Of a DNA stretch of 64,000 bases, positions 9,101 through 18,781 are shown piece after piece. A program made the position numbers and the translations under genes. The stretch is taken from contig JACKDJ010000021.1 of assembly GCA_020633625.1 (NCBI GenBank), positions 1 through 64,000 on the forward strand, written 5' to 3'. The notes below the pieces were generated by a model, which searched no databases, was not told the DNA's origin, and saw nothing but the letters and a program-made list of their open reading frames with translations. The stretch is from Myxococcales bacterium (lineage in GTDB: Bacteria > Myxococcota_A > Bradymonadia > REDH01). Positions within the stretch are counted from its first letter, which is position 1. The number at the start of each line of letters is the position of its first letter.

Positions 9101-12100
9101 TTTCGCCAGCGCGAGCTGGGCGTCGAGCACCCCGAGGAAGCGGTCCCACTTGTCGAGCCCGGCGTACAGCATCTCGAGCGCCGAGAGCGCGCCCCGGTGG
9201 CCCGGATCGTGCGACAGCACCTCGTTGAAGGCCGCGACGGCGCGCTCCGGCTGACCAAGGCGCCCCTGCCACAGCTCGCCGATCCGGAAGTGCAGCGGGA
9301 CGATCGCGGCTGGCTCGTATGTCGACTCCGCCTTGCGGCCGAGTACCTCGACGAGCTCCCGCCACTGACCACTCGACTCGTAGATCCGCTCGAGGGCGCT
9401 GAGCGCCTCGACGTCGGTGTCGTCGAGCCGAACTACCATCTTGTAGGACTCGACGGCCTCTGTCGGATCGTCGAGCTGTTCCTCGAACAGCTTGCCGATC
9501 CGCTTGTGGCACGCGACCTGGTCGCGCACGTCGTACGTGAGGTTCACGCGCCGCTTCAGGACCCCGATCAGCGACGCCCAGCTCTCACTCGCCGTGAACA
9601 CCCCTTCGAGCGCGGCGAGGGCCGGCTCGTGCTCGGGGTCGATCGTCAACGCGCGCTCGTAGTACCGCTCCGCGTCCTGCAGACGACCGAGGCGGCCCTC
9701 GAGCACCTGCCCGATGGCCATCAGGAACGGCAGCGCCCCCTGCTCGTCATCTGCCGCGACCATCCGGCCGGCGATCGCGTCGTAGGTCTGGACGAGCACC
9801 TCGTGCGAGCCGGACACGTCGGCGAGCCGCTCGAGCTCACCGCGGAGCTCGTCGTCCGACGGGCTCTCCTGCGTCGCCTTCGCGAGGATCAGGAAGGCTG
9901 CCTCGGCCTGCTCCAGGCGGTTCTCGTAGAGGTCAGCGGCGCGTCGAAGGAGCTGGACGCGCTCCCACGGGTCCTCGACCACCTCGAGACGGTCGACGCA
10001 GAGCGCCGCGAGCGGCGCCCACGCCTCGGTTCGCGTGTAGATCGACTCGAGGTTCGACGTCGCGTCGAAGTCGGAGAGGTCGAGTTCGAGGACGCGCTCG
10101 TACGCCGCCGCCGCCTGCTCGGGGTTCGAGAGCCGATCGTGCCAGACCGTCGCGATCCGCTTCAGGAGCTCGATCCGGTCTTCGTCGGTCCGGGCCAGCT
10201 CGACCTTCCGTTCGACGATCGCGACGGACGGCTCCCACTGCGCCTGCTGCACGTACAGCTCCTCGAGGCGGTCGAGCGCGCCCTCGTCAGAGGGCCGCCG
10301 CGCGGCGACTTCGCGCCACGCGCCAATCGCCTCTGCGGGACGCATCAGCGTGTCCGCGTACAGCGCGCCGAGCTGCTCGTAGACATCGGCTTCGTCGTCC
10401 TCAGCGATGACGCCGATCAGCAGAAGCTGCTCCAGCGCGTCGGCGAGCCGCTCGTGGTCGCCGACGGTCTCGTACAGACCGCGCAGCGCGATCAGCGCTC
10501 CAGCGTCGCCCGGCCGAAGCTCGAGCACGGCCGTCCAGCGCGCGATCGCCTGGTCCGGGTTGTCGAGGACTTCGGCCCAGAGCGATCCGGCGCGGCGAAG
10601 CAGCGCCTCCCGCGCGGTCGGCTCTCGCTCGTTCTCGATCTGACGGTCGAGGACGCGGGCGAGGTCGTCGAACTGCTCGGTGCGCTCGAACAACGCGGCG
10701 AGGTTCGCGAGCGCCTGGCGGTCCGTGGGTCGGGCCCCCAGGACTGACTGCCAGAGGTCGATGGCGTCGTTCGGGCGGTCCAGCGCGTCCGTCGCGAGGG
10801 TCGCCATCTTCACGGTCACGTCCGTGCGCTCGGCCTCGGTCGTGACCAGCATCGAGATGCGCTCGTATGTGTCGAACAGCTCGGCCCACTGGCCGGCCTG
10901 CGTGTAGAGGGCGACCAGTGCGTCGAGCGCACCGCGGCTCGACGGATCGCTCTCGAGCACCTCGTGGAAGGTCGCGATGGCCTTCGGCGCGTCGCCTAGC
11001 TGGTCGCGGTAGAGCGTCGCATGGCGCGTGGCCAGCGCGATCATCTCCTGCGGGTCGTACACCGCCTCGCGCAAGCGCCCGACGACATCGACGAGCTCGG
11101 GCCAGCGCGACTGCGCCGAGTACATGCCATCGAGGGCGCGGAGCGCCTCGACGTTGCCCGGCTCCACATCGAGCGCGAGCTTGAACGCGACCTCGGCCCG
11201 CTCGTCGTCGCCAAGCGGCCCGGTCAGCGCGCGCGCCAGCCGGATGGCGACGTCAAGGCGATCGCCATCGGCGAGGTCCTGCTCCAGGAGCATCGCGTAG
11301 ACGTCGGCTACCACGGGCCACTGGCCGATCTGCGCGCCGAGCGCTTCGATGCGATCCTTCAGCTGATCGTCGCTTGGGCGCTCGAACAGCGCGTTCCCGA
11401 GCGCGTTGAGCGCCTCGCCCACGTCGCCGAGACGCTGCTCCTGCACCTCTGCCGTGTCGAGCCAGATCCGGTAGCGCTCGTCTGCCGAGACCTCGGTGTG
11501 GATCAGCGTCTGGTTGAGTCCGACGAGCTTCTTCCACTCGCCGGTCTCGCGGTAGAGCGGGTCGAGAATGCTGGCGATCTCGTAGGTCTCGACGCCCGCT
11601 TCGATCATCGCCTCGAGGCGCGCGGTCGCGGTGGCGTTCTGCGGCGACTCCACGAGCACCTGGCGGTACGCCGAGACGGCTTCGACCGCGTCCTCGAGGA
11701 ACTCGAAGTAGACGTTGCCGAGGCGGAGTCGCAGCTCGACCGCGTCGTTCGCCGCACCGCCGAGCATGATCCGCTTCTGGATGATCTCTGCGAGCGGCTC
11801 CCACTGGGTGGTCCGCGCGTACAGGCGGTCCAGCGACTCGAGCGCGGCCTGGGCGCCCGGATCCTCGTCATGCAGCCGCACGAACGCGCGGATCGCGCCC
11901 CCGACGTCCGACAGCTCTCGCTCCCGGATCCGGGCGACTCGGGCGCCGAGTTCGGAACGGACGGCGGGGTCGGACGCGTCGTCCCAGAGCTCGACGAACA
12001 GCGCGGCGACCTGCTCCCAGGCACCAGTGATCGGCGCGAGACGCTCCAGTTCGGCCATGTCTTCGGCGCGCGGCTCCTCTTGCGCCGCGAGGCTCAGCGC

Positions 12101-15100
12101 CTCAATCGCCCCGTTCGCGTCGGCGAGCTCGTGCTCCATGATCCGCGCGATGTCGACGTAGAGCTCGTGGCGACGCTCCACGGTGTCGGCGTTCTCGATC
12201 AGGGTGCGGTTGATCGAGACCAGGTCGTGCCACAGCCCCTCGGTCCGGTAGATCGGCTCGAGCAGGCTGGCGGCGGCGACAGGCTCGTCGCCGCGCGTGA
12301 TCATCGCCTGGAGTGCGGCTCGCGTCGAGCGATGGGACGGGTCGTCGGCCAGGATGGACTGGTAGACGTCGACCGCACCGCGCGCATCCCCGAGCTCGTT
12401 CTCGAGCAGGCGGGCGACACGGTACTGGACGTTCCGCCGTTGGTCGTCGGAGTCGACGAGGTCGATCTCCCGACGCAGGACCTCGAGCAGCTCGTACCAG
12501 TTCTCCGTCTGCAGGAAGAGCCGGTCGAGCGCCTGCAGGGCTTCGAGGTCGGTCGGGAACGCGTCGAGCACCGCTCGGTACGCTCCGATCGCGCGATCGG
12601 GGTCGTCGAGCTCGGTCTCGAGGACCGCGCCGAGGGTGAACTGCAGGTCGCGCCGCTCGTCGTCGCTCCCCGCCAGCGCGAGCTTGCGCTCGTAGTTCTC
12701 GACGAGGTCTTCCCAGCGGGCTGTCTGCGTGAACAGCCGCTCGAGCTCGCCGATCGCGTGCCGATCGGCCGGATCGATGGCCAGCACCCGTCGGAGGACC
12801 TCGACGGCCTCGTCGGGCTGCTCGAGCATCTCCTCGTGGATCGTCGCCGCGCGGAACATGAGCGGCTTCGACTCGCTGGTCGCCGCCGCGATGGCCGGGA
12901 GCTCGGCCTTTCGCAGCAGCACGTCGACGAGCTCGGCCCACGCCTGCAGCTGCTCGTCGAGGCGCTCGAGCGCGTCGAGCGCTTCGCGGTCTTCGGGCTG
13001 GTCTTCGAGGACCTGCCGCCATAGCCCGGCGGCGGCCTCATGATCGCCGACCCGGTCTTCGCGGATCCGAGCGACCAGCGCGAGCGTGTCGCGGCGAAGC
13101 TGCGGATCCGACGCGTCGTCTCCGAGCTGCTGTAGCGCGTCGCCCAGCGTGCCGAAGCACGAGAGCTGCGACGCGAGCCGCGTCAGGCCGTCGAGGATCG
13201 GCCGCTCGCCCAGGAACTCCTCGGCGCCGCGTAGGAGTACAGCGTACGCCGCGGCAGGGTCACGGAGGTCGCGCTCGTGAAGCTGCGCGATGCGCATGTA
13301 CAGGTCGAGCCGCTCGCCCGGTGACGTGACGTGCAGAAGGCGGATCTCGAGCAGCCGAACCAGCGGCGCGGAGAGAGCCTGCGAGACGTAGAGCGGCTCC
13401 AGGATCGCCGCGGCGCCCATCGCAAAGTCGTCGCCCTCGAGCTGCGTCTCGAGCCCCTCGAAGGCGGCCGCGTTCGACGCATCGACGGCAAGGATCTCCC
13501 GCCACAGATCCATAGCGACCGGGACATCGCCCAGCTCGTCCTGGTAGAGCCTCGCCAGCCGATTCTTGAGCTCGAGCCCGGCGGGCGAGCCGGCGCCCGC
13601 AAGGGCGACACGCTGCTGGATGATCTCGCCGCGAGCCGACGGGTCGCCGGTCACGCCGTAGAGCCCGTCGAGCGCTTCGAGGGCAGCCTGATCATCCGGG
13701 AACAGGTCGAGCACTTTGCGGTGCTCCCCGATCGCTTCGGCGGGCTCGCCGAGGTCCCGCTCCCACACGCCGGCCGCCTGAACGTGCAGCGACCGCCGCT
13801 CCGCCGGCTCCGACGTGGCGAGTAGCCGCTCCTCGATCACGCCGAGGAGGTCGTGCCATGCTTCCGTACGCGTGTAGAGCGCGTCGAGCGCCAAGAGCGT
13901 CGCCGGTCGTCCCGGCTCCACGTCGAGGACGCGCCGATGAACGCGGATCGCCTCCTCTGGCTGCGCCAGCCGTTCGTCGAACAGCCGGGCGGCGCGGCCA
14001 CCGTACTCGACGGCCAGCTCGCGCTCCGCCGGGACACCCGGGTCCAGCTGAGACAGGATCGACTCGTACAGCTCGACGACGTCGTCCCACTTGCCGCTAG
14101 CCGACGCGATCGCCTCGAGCCGCTCGCGCGCGCTGGTCTCGCCCGGCGCGCGGCGCAGTAGCCGCGCGTAGGCGTCGGCCGCCTCGGACTGCGACCCGAG
14201 TCGGTCTCGCTGGAGATCGCCTATCCTCGACAGCAGCGCCACCGCGTCTGCGTCGTCGTCAGCGAAGCCGAGCTGGATCTCGAGCACATCGACGAGTCGC
14301 TCCCACTGGCGGTCGGCCTCGTAGAGCGGCTCCAGCGTGCGCGCCACGGCCAGCCGCTCGTCCTCGTCGCCGAGGAGCTGCTCGAGCAGCTCCCGCGCGC
14401 GCGGATCTTGCGGCGCCTCCGAGACGACGCTCTGCAGCACCTCGACCGCGGCTGCCGGCTCTGCGAGAGCGTCGACGCAGACCCGCGCCAGCTCCAGTCG
14501 AAGCTCCCGCCGCGCCGCGAGCTCACCCCGGTCTCCCCGGAGCGCGATCAACCGGCGCAACACCTCGGCGAGCGCCGCGTGGTCGCCGCTGCGCTGGTGC
14601 AGACGATGTAGCGCTTCGTACGCAGGCACATGGGCCGGATCCAGACCGAGCACCTCCTCGTGCGCACGGACCGCCGCGTCGATGTCGTCGCGCTGCGACT
14701 CGTGGATCGCCGCGATGCGCCCGAACAGATCGATGCGCGCCGCGTCGTCTTGCGCCTCGATCGCCTTCGACTCGATCACCTCGAGGAGATCGTCCCAGCG
14801 CTCCAGCCGCGAGTAGATGCCGTCCTTCGCGTCGAGCGCCGTCGCGTCGCTCGGCGCGACCGCGAGCACCTCGTCGAAGCACGCGAGCGCGGAGTCCGCG
14901 TCGTCGAGCTGCTGGTCGTACACACGCCCCAGCGTGCGCGACACCTCGAGCCACTCCGTCGCGGTGGTCGGATCACCCGACAGGCGCGAGCGCGCGTCGA
15001 CCAGGTGGCGCTCGAGGGCACTCCACTGGCCCGTGGCGCGCGCCGCCGCCTCGAGCTCCGGCACGATCTCGACGTGGTTCGGCAGCTCATCTAGCGCCGC

Positions 15101-18100
15101 GCCGTACCAGTGAAACGCGCGGGCGTGGTCACGCTGCCGCTCGTCGGCGATGCGCGCGAGCTTGACCATATGACCGAAGCGCGCGGACGGCTCTTCCTCG
15201 CGATCCAGGATGACCTCGAGCAGCACCGGGAGCCGCTTGAAGTCCTGGCGCTCCTCGTACACCGGCGCCAGCCGCACCGCGGCGTCGTGGTTCTTCTCGT
15301 CGATGGTCAGGACTCGCTCGAGCGACTTCGTCGCGCGAGCGGCGTCATCGAGGCGCTCCGACCAGACGTCGGCCGCGCGGAAGAGAAGCTCGACCTGCGT
15401 TGCCGGCTCCTTCACGGTCCCGACGAGGGACTCGAGCTGGCGGACGTACTCCGCCCATGCGCCGGACCGCTCGTAGAACTCCGCGAGCTTGTCCCATTGC
15501 TCGAGCTCGATGTACGCCTTCTTGACAGAGTCCTTCGCGCGGAAGTTCTCGGGATCGATCGAGAGAAGGTCCTCGTAGGTCGCGACCGCGTCTTCGAGGC
15601 GCCCGAGCCGGTCGTACTGTACCTGTCCGAGCTTCAGCAGCGCTGCAGCGCGCTCCTCGTCGCCGTCGATGACATAGACGCGCCTGCCGAGCACGTCGGC
15701 CAGCTTCTCCCAGTCCTTGTCACGCTCGAAGAGGCGCTCGAGCTGCTCGAGCGCAACGCCATCGTTCGGGTCGAGCGCGAGCACTTCGTCCCAGAGGGCG
15801 ATCGACGCGGCCTGGTCGCGCATACGCGTCGCCGCGATGTCGGCGCACTCCCGCAGTCGCGCCACCGACGCCGCCGTGTCGGACGACTGGGCCACCAGCT
15901 GCCGCTTGGTCGCGATCAGCTTCTCCCACTCGCGCCGCTTTCCATACAGGTCCTCGAGGGCCACCAGCGCAGACATGTTCTCGGGCTCGAGCGACAGCAC
16001 CGTCTCATACGATGCGATCGCCTCGGCCTGATTCGAGAACCGGTCCAGGAACAGCGCCGCGACCTCGCTGTGGATCGCTACCTGTGCATCGAGGTCGTCG
16101 ATCGCGTCCGCCTTCATCCGGAGGACGTGCACGAGCTCCTGCGGACGGTTCATCTCGTCGAGCAGCGCGCCGTACGCGTCGATCGTCTCGAGGTCGCGTG
16201 GGTCGACCTCCAGCAGCGCCTTGTAGGCAGCGAGCACGTTCGTCTGCTGGTTGAGCTCGTCGCGGAAGAGCTCGACCATGTCTCGCCAGTAGGTCCCCAC
16301 GCGGACGACATCGCTCGCGTCGACGAGCGCGACCATCGCCTTCAGCGTGTCGGCGAGCTGTGCCCACTTCGCGTCGCGCCGATAGAGTGTCGCAGCGAGC
16401 GCCAGGGCCGAGACGTCGTTCTTGTTCGAACGGAGCACCCGCCGCAGCGAGTCGGCTGCCTTGTCCTCTTTGCCCAGCCCGAGCGCAAGGTACGCCTGGG
16501 ACCGGTACCCCTCCGCCTCGGCGTCAACACCGGCGCGCCCGTTGAACGGCTCCGACAGCGCGAGCTGCGCCTTTCGCCAGTTGCCCTTCTGGGCGACCTC
16601 TGCCGCCTCGGCGTCCGCAGCCGCGACCGCTCCAGCGCGCGGCGCGAACACCGCGGCGTCGGCATGACGGCCGAGCCCGTAGAACGCGACAGCGTACGCG
16701 GCACCGGCGAACCCTCCGTCCGGATCGCTCTCGTCCAACTCAAAGAGCCGCTCGAACGCCAGCTCCAAGATGTCCTCCCGTCCGAACACCGGCGCCAGAA
16801 GCTGGCGCGCCGCGTCGAACCGGTCGGCGACCGCCTCCACACCCTCCGCGAACCACGTCGCCAGGGTGTCCGCGGCCTCGCCGGATCGGAGACCCAGCTC
16901 CAGGACCCAGCTCCACGCGTCGCCGTCACTCGACTGGCGCGCGCGCGCAACCGCGGCGTCCATCGCGTCGGGAGACACCGCGACCGGCCGCGGAGCACCG
17001 CCCTCCCGCGGCTCGCGGGGCGGGATCACGAACGCCGGGCGTGCAGCCGCCGCCGCAGTCCGCGAAGGCGCCGGCGCGGCTGCGGGCGACGCGGCGACTG
17101 CCGCCGCCGGGGCGGCCGCGGCTTCGTCCGGCTCGCCCTCCGTCTCCACGGCTCCCGTCTCCGCGACCTCCGTCTCCACAGCTCCCGTCTCCGCGACCTC
17201 CGCCTCGCTCGACCCGTCGTCAGCGTCTGGCGCGGCGGCAACCTCCACGCCGTCGCCGGGCGAGGAGTCGGAGTCAGACGCTCCGGCCTCGTCGGAGTCC
17301 GCTTCCAGCTCGGCTGAACCGCCAACCTCGTCCGAGTCGGCCGCAGCCTCCGCCGGACCATCGCCGTCCGCGTCCGAGATCGTGTCGGGAGCGGCATCGG
17401 CAAAGTGCGGCGCGTCCGACGTCACGCCTTCGGCGCTCGCGTCGGCGTCGGCGGCCTCCTCATCTCCTTCGGCCTCGGCGGTTTCGACGCCGAGGTCGCC
17501 ACCGTCGAGCTCGCCCTCGCCTGAACCCACCTCGGCCTCGGCGGCCTCGTCGGCGTCGGACGCTTCAGCCTCGTCCGCGTCTTCGGCCGGCGTGTCTCCC
17601 GAGGCGTCACTTGCATCGGCGGGTTCCTCTGCCGCGTCGAAGACCGACTCCGACGTCTCGGACGCGAGCGGTTCCTCGACCGTCTCGCTCGCTGACGCCT
17701 CGTCGTCGTCTGCCACGGTCTCAACCTCGGGAGCCGCCGCTGCGTCGCCTGCGACCTCGTCGTCCGCGCCCCCGTCTCGCTCCTCGGACCCTGCGTCGAC
17801 CCCTTCGTCTACGGCGACGTGCGCGCCCGTGACCGGTGCGATGTCGACGTCGACGACAGGCACGGAGGCATCAAGGGGCGGCTCCGCACCGGCCTCGGCA
17901 GCGGCGGCCCTGGGCACTACGTCGGGGACCACGGCGGCGGCGGCGCTGGACTGCATGATCCGCGGGCTGACGATGACGCCGTGCGCCTCCTTGTCTGCCT
18001 CGATGTCTGCGATCGCTGCGACCACGCCGGACAGATCCGGGTCCAGTTCGGCGGCCTGCTTCAGAGTGGCGACGCCCTTCTCTCGGTCGCCAAGCCGTTC

Positions 18101-18733
18101 GAGCTCGATGTGTCCGAGCTCTTTCAGCAGGCGCGCCTGCTCGCGCCGGTCCTCGGTCACGCGGAGCTCGATCTGGTATAGCTTCGCGACGGTCGCCCAC
18201 TGGTCCGCGTAAGCATAGACGAGGCGGGCCGCCCGCAGGGGGTCCGTGAACATCGGGTCGAGCTTGAACGCGCGCTGATAGCACGTGATCGCCCGCTCGC
18301 GCTCGTACAGCTTGTCTTCGTACACGCGGCCCAGGGCGTGATACAGTCGAGCCCGTGTGCGGTCGTCGCGCGCGTTGTCCGCGAGCTCGATCAGGATCGC
18401 GATCAGACCACGCCAGTCTGCGTGAGGCTCGAAGCCGCCCCGAACTGCGGCGACGAGCATCGCCCCCTCCATGTCGAGCTGGAGGACCTCGGCGACGAGC
18501 TCATCGGCGACGGCGGCGCTGCCGTTCATCTGCCGCGCGACATACGCGGCCCGCGACAAGAACCGAGCGCGGATGTCGGCGCTCGACGCCTTGCGCGCAA
18601 ACTTCGGGAGCATGTGCTCGATGTCGGTCCACGCCCGCTCCGCGGTCAGGACCGCATCGAGCCCTTCGAACGCCTCCGCGTCGTCGGGGTTGGCGTTGAG
18701 AGCCGCGAAGTACTGCTGCACGGGGTTAGACAT
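6149..18733 (-). CDS. gltI: Giant TPR protein, GltI/AgmK-like
   Basis: A single 4194-residue frame. Residues 1-250 are TPR-like; about 280-570 is an acidic Ala/Glu/Asp-rich linker (17026-17896) with a 10-residue tandem repeat (EVAETGAVET). From about 570 to 3900 there are dozens of TPR-type units of roughly 90-110 residues, each with a helix like LDPxxxxALxALExLY followed by WxxLVxVLxR and a DPxxAI turn. The last 285 residues are not TPR and contain LAFQVAKAVTLLRPEFYLAS. No signal peptide or membrane helix is seen. In Myxococcus xanthus, GltI/AgmK is a giant TPR protein of similar size in the G1 glt cluster; the identity here rests on size, repeats and the gltC-D-E-G context. It is 48 bp downstream of a TPR lipoprotein gene. 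Confidence 0.75.
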   Translation of the reverse strand: MSNPVQQYFAALNANPDDAEAFEGLDAVLTAERAWTDIEHMLPKFARKASSADIRARFLSRAAYVARQMNGSAAVADELVAEVLQLDMEGAMLVAAVRGGFEPHADWRGLIAILIELADNARDDRTRARLYHALGRVYEDKLYERERAITCYQRAFKLDPMFTDPLRAARLVYAYADQWATVAKLYQIELRVTEDRREQARLLKELGHIELERLGDREKGVATLKQAAELDPDLSGVVAAIADIEADKEAHGVIVSPRIMQSSAAAAVVPDVVPRAAAAEAGAEPPLDASVPVVDVDIAPVTGAHVAVDEGVDAGSEERDGGADDEVAGDAAAAPEVETVADDDEASASETVEEPLASETSESVFDAAEEPADASDASGDTPAEDADEAEASDADEAAEAEVGSGEGELDGGDLGVETAEAEGDEEAADADASAEGVTSDAPHFADAAPDTISDADGDGPAEAAADSDEVGGSAELEADSDEAGASDSDSSPGDGVEVAAAPDADDGSSEAEVAETGAVETEVAETGAVETEGEPDEAAAAPAAAVAASPAAAPAPSRTAAAAARPAFVIPPREPREGGAPRPVAVSPDAMDAAVARARQSSDGDAWSWVLELGLRSGEAADTLATWFAEGVEAVADRFDAARQLLAPVFGREDILELAFERLFELDESDPDGGFAGAAYAVAFYGLGRHADAAVFAPRAGAVAAADAEAAEVAQKGNWRKAQLALSEPFNGRAGVDAEAEGYRSQAYLALGLGKEDKAADSLRRVLRSNKNDVSALALAATLYRRDAKWAQLADTLKAMVALVDASDVVRVGTYWRDMVELFRDELNQQTNVLAAYKALLEVDPRDLETIDAYGALLDEMNRPQELVHVLRMKADAIDDLDAQVAIHSEVAALFLDRFSNQAEAIASYETVLSLEPENMSALVALEDLYGKRREWEKLIATKRQLVAQSSDTAASVARLRECADIAATRMRDQAASIALWDEVLALDPNDGVALEQLERLFERDKDWEKLADVLGRRVYVIDGDEERAAALLKLGQVQYDRLGRLEDAVATYEDLLSIDPENFRAKDSVKKAYIELEQWDKLAEFYERSGAWAEYVRQLESLVGTVKEPATQVELLFRAADVWSERLDDAARATKSLERVLTIDEKNHDAAVRLAPVYEERQDFKRLPVLLEVILDREEEPSARFGHMVKLARIADERQRDHARAFHWYGAALDELPNHVEIVPELEAAARATGQWSALERHLVDARSRLSGDPTTATEWLEVSRTLGRVYDQQLDDADSALACFDEVLAVAPSDATALDAKDGIYSRLERWDDLLEVIESKAIEAQDDAARIDLFGRIAAIHESQRDDIDAAVRAHEEVLGLDPAHVPAYEALHRLHQRSGDHAALAEVLRRLIALRGDRGELAARRELRLELARVCVDALAEPAAAVEVLQSVVSEAPQDPRARELLEQLLGDEDERLAVARTLEPLYEADRQWERLVDVLEIQLGFADDDADAVALLSRIGDLQRDRLGSQSEAADAYARLLRRAPGETSARERLEAIASASGKWDDVVELYESILSQLDPGVPAERELAVEYGGRAARLFDERLAQPEEAIRVHRRVLDVEPGRPATLLALDALYTRTEAWHDLLGVIEERLLATSEPAERRSLHVQAAGVWERDLGEPAEAIGEHRKVLDLFPDDQAALEALDGLYGVTGDPSARGEIIQQRVALAGAGSPAGLELKNRLARLYQDELGDVPVAMDLWREILAVDASNAAAFEGLETQLEGDDFAMGAAAILEPLYVSQALSAPLVRLLEIRLLHVTSPGERLDLYMRIAQLHERDLRDPAAAYAVLLRGAEEFLGERPILDGLTRLASQLSCFGTLGDALQQLGDDASDPQLRRDTLALVARIREDRVGDHEAAAGLWRQVLEDQPEDREALDALERLDEQLQAWAELVDVLLRKAELPAIAAATSESKPLMFRAATIHEEMLEQPDEAVEVLRRVLAIDPADRHAIGELERLFTQTARWEDLVENYERKLALAGSDDERRDLQFTLGAVLETELDDPDRAIGAYRAVLDAFPTDLEALQALDRLFLQTENWYELLEVLRREIDLVDSDDQRRNVQYRVARLLENELGDARGAVDVYQSILADDPSHRSTRAALQAMITRGDEPVAAASLLEPIYRTEGLWHDLVSINRTLIENADTVERRHELYVDIARIMEHELADANGAIEALSLAAQEEPRAEDMAELERLAPITGAWEQVAALFVELWDDASDPAVRSELGARVARIRERELSDVGGAIRAFVRLHDEDPGAQAALESLDRLYARTTQWEPLAEIIQKRIMLGGAANDAVELRLRLGNVYFEFLEDAVEAVSAYRQVLVESPQNATATARLEAMIEAGVETYEIASILDPLYRETGEWKKLVGLNQTLIHTEVSADERYRIWLDTAEVQEQRLGDVGEALNALGNALFERPSDDQLKDRIEALGAQIGQWPVVADVYAMLLEQDLADGDRLDVAIRLARALTGPLGDDERAEVAFKLALDVEPGNVEALRALDGMYSAQSRWPELVDVVGRLREAVYDPQEMIALATRHATLYRDQLGDAPKAIATFHEVLESDPSSRGALDALVALYTQAGQWAELFDTYERISMLVTTEAERTDVTVKMATLATDALDRPNDAIDLWQSVLGARPTDRQALANLAALFERTEQFDDLARVLDRQIENEREPTAREALLRRAGSLWAEVLDNPDQAIARWTAVLELRPGDAGALIALRGLYETVGDHERLADALEQLLLIGVIAEDDEADVYEQLGALYADTLMRPAEAIGAWREVAARRPSDEGALDRLEELYVQQAQWEPSVAIVERKVELARTDEDRIELLKRIATVWHDRLSNPEQAAAAYERVLELDLSDFDATSNLESIYTRTEAWAPLAALCVDRLEVVEDPWERVQLLRRAADLYENRLEQAEAAFLILAKATQESPSDDELRGELERLADVSGSHEVLVQTYDAIAGRMVAADDEQGALPFLMAIGQVLEGRLGRLQDAERYYERALTIDPEHEPALAALEGVFTASESWASLIGVLKRRVNLTYDVRDQVACHKRIGKLFEEQLDDPTEAVESYKMVVRLDDTDVEALSALERIYESSGQWRELVEVLGRKAESTYEPAAIVPLHFRIGELWQGRLGQPERAVAAFNEVLSHDPGHRGALSALEMLYAGLDKWDRFLGVLDAQLALAKSSEERIDIFAKQALVYEQRFDDVDAAVGAHLNILSIDPKDLEAITSLERIFTDQERFSELLETFERHVHATTDVAEKTDVLCRMAQVQVEQMDDAYSALETYKRVLELDPRHIDALARSGALYENVEQHREAVSAYERLAGAIADASTQLRLVFRAGQLLADPIGDTAAARLRFERCLEIDPDFGPAMEALERIHTESGDWARALSMIQAQIDIARDLQTRSALMVRMGQIHERELGETKRAQQLYEEAIELEPSNVAAARPLAAMFFEQQEWARARPLLQLQLRGAAELGDDELRDLHLTAGVCNEQLGFEPDAVKHYEHVLDHDSSNIGALRGLARLYSRLGRSDAAYQTYIELLAQHGASMPPAEAVGAYVAAGEIKLGTGDEREARHLFLNALELQPDHPGALRQLLGIVERSGNVRDIVDVKRRVLPTVSDALERFKLLVDIGDSYLGLEDVGAAEEAYREAVRIDPRSKVVLHKLLNIFTDTGNWRRATEVLGQLASMEEDPERLAKLCFTIAAIFRDELGEAGDAVNFFNQALDAKFDYLQAFEAIDHLLTSSRDWKALEQNYRRMLGRVEAEGGRDSVDLKVTLLKNLGEIYRSRLQQPEDAIAAYKVASQLAPDDEALLAILTDLLQRGGGSAQDLIVQHQRLIAVSPFRIESYRALFKTYFTERQYDEAWCMAAALTLLQKASPDETKYYERYLHPNVLEARSELTLDVWTQRLYHPDLDPQISNLFGLLAVHLRPHFKRDPKDWGLNKRRDRLDLEQQMPLTKMASYCASRIGLTEVAVYEKQDHYGLTNMNCDPPSLLAGKDMLSGKAQRELAFQVAKAVTLLRPEFYLASAYPSSEHLKTFFLAAYAASTNQLVGEGNAQLITSYAQVIQELPPPVLVQIQRALQAIIQTGKSPDLSAWLRAVDHTANRVGLLLCGDLRTAITAMKVETDREQSISKADIKDKVRELILFNISDPYFALRRDLGLALAAK

Positions 18734-18781
18734 GCGTCACTGGTCTGGCGTTGCCGAAGTTGCCGTTAGATGGAGCCGGGA

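Noticed and set aside
7436..10747. 1103-codon plus-strand open frame opposite the giant TPR gene
   Set aside because: It is antisense to clear TPR repeats, is Arg/Leu/Glu-rich, has no family features or ribosome site, and results from the GC-rich codon bias. The same holds for 11021-13024, 15110-17317 and 16770-18212.
18734..18781. ECF-like GGCAACTT before gltI
   Set aside because: One box deviates, the spacer is 16 and the -10 part reads GTGACG; it would also leave almost no leader. It is too weak beside the two exact motifs.
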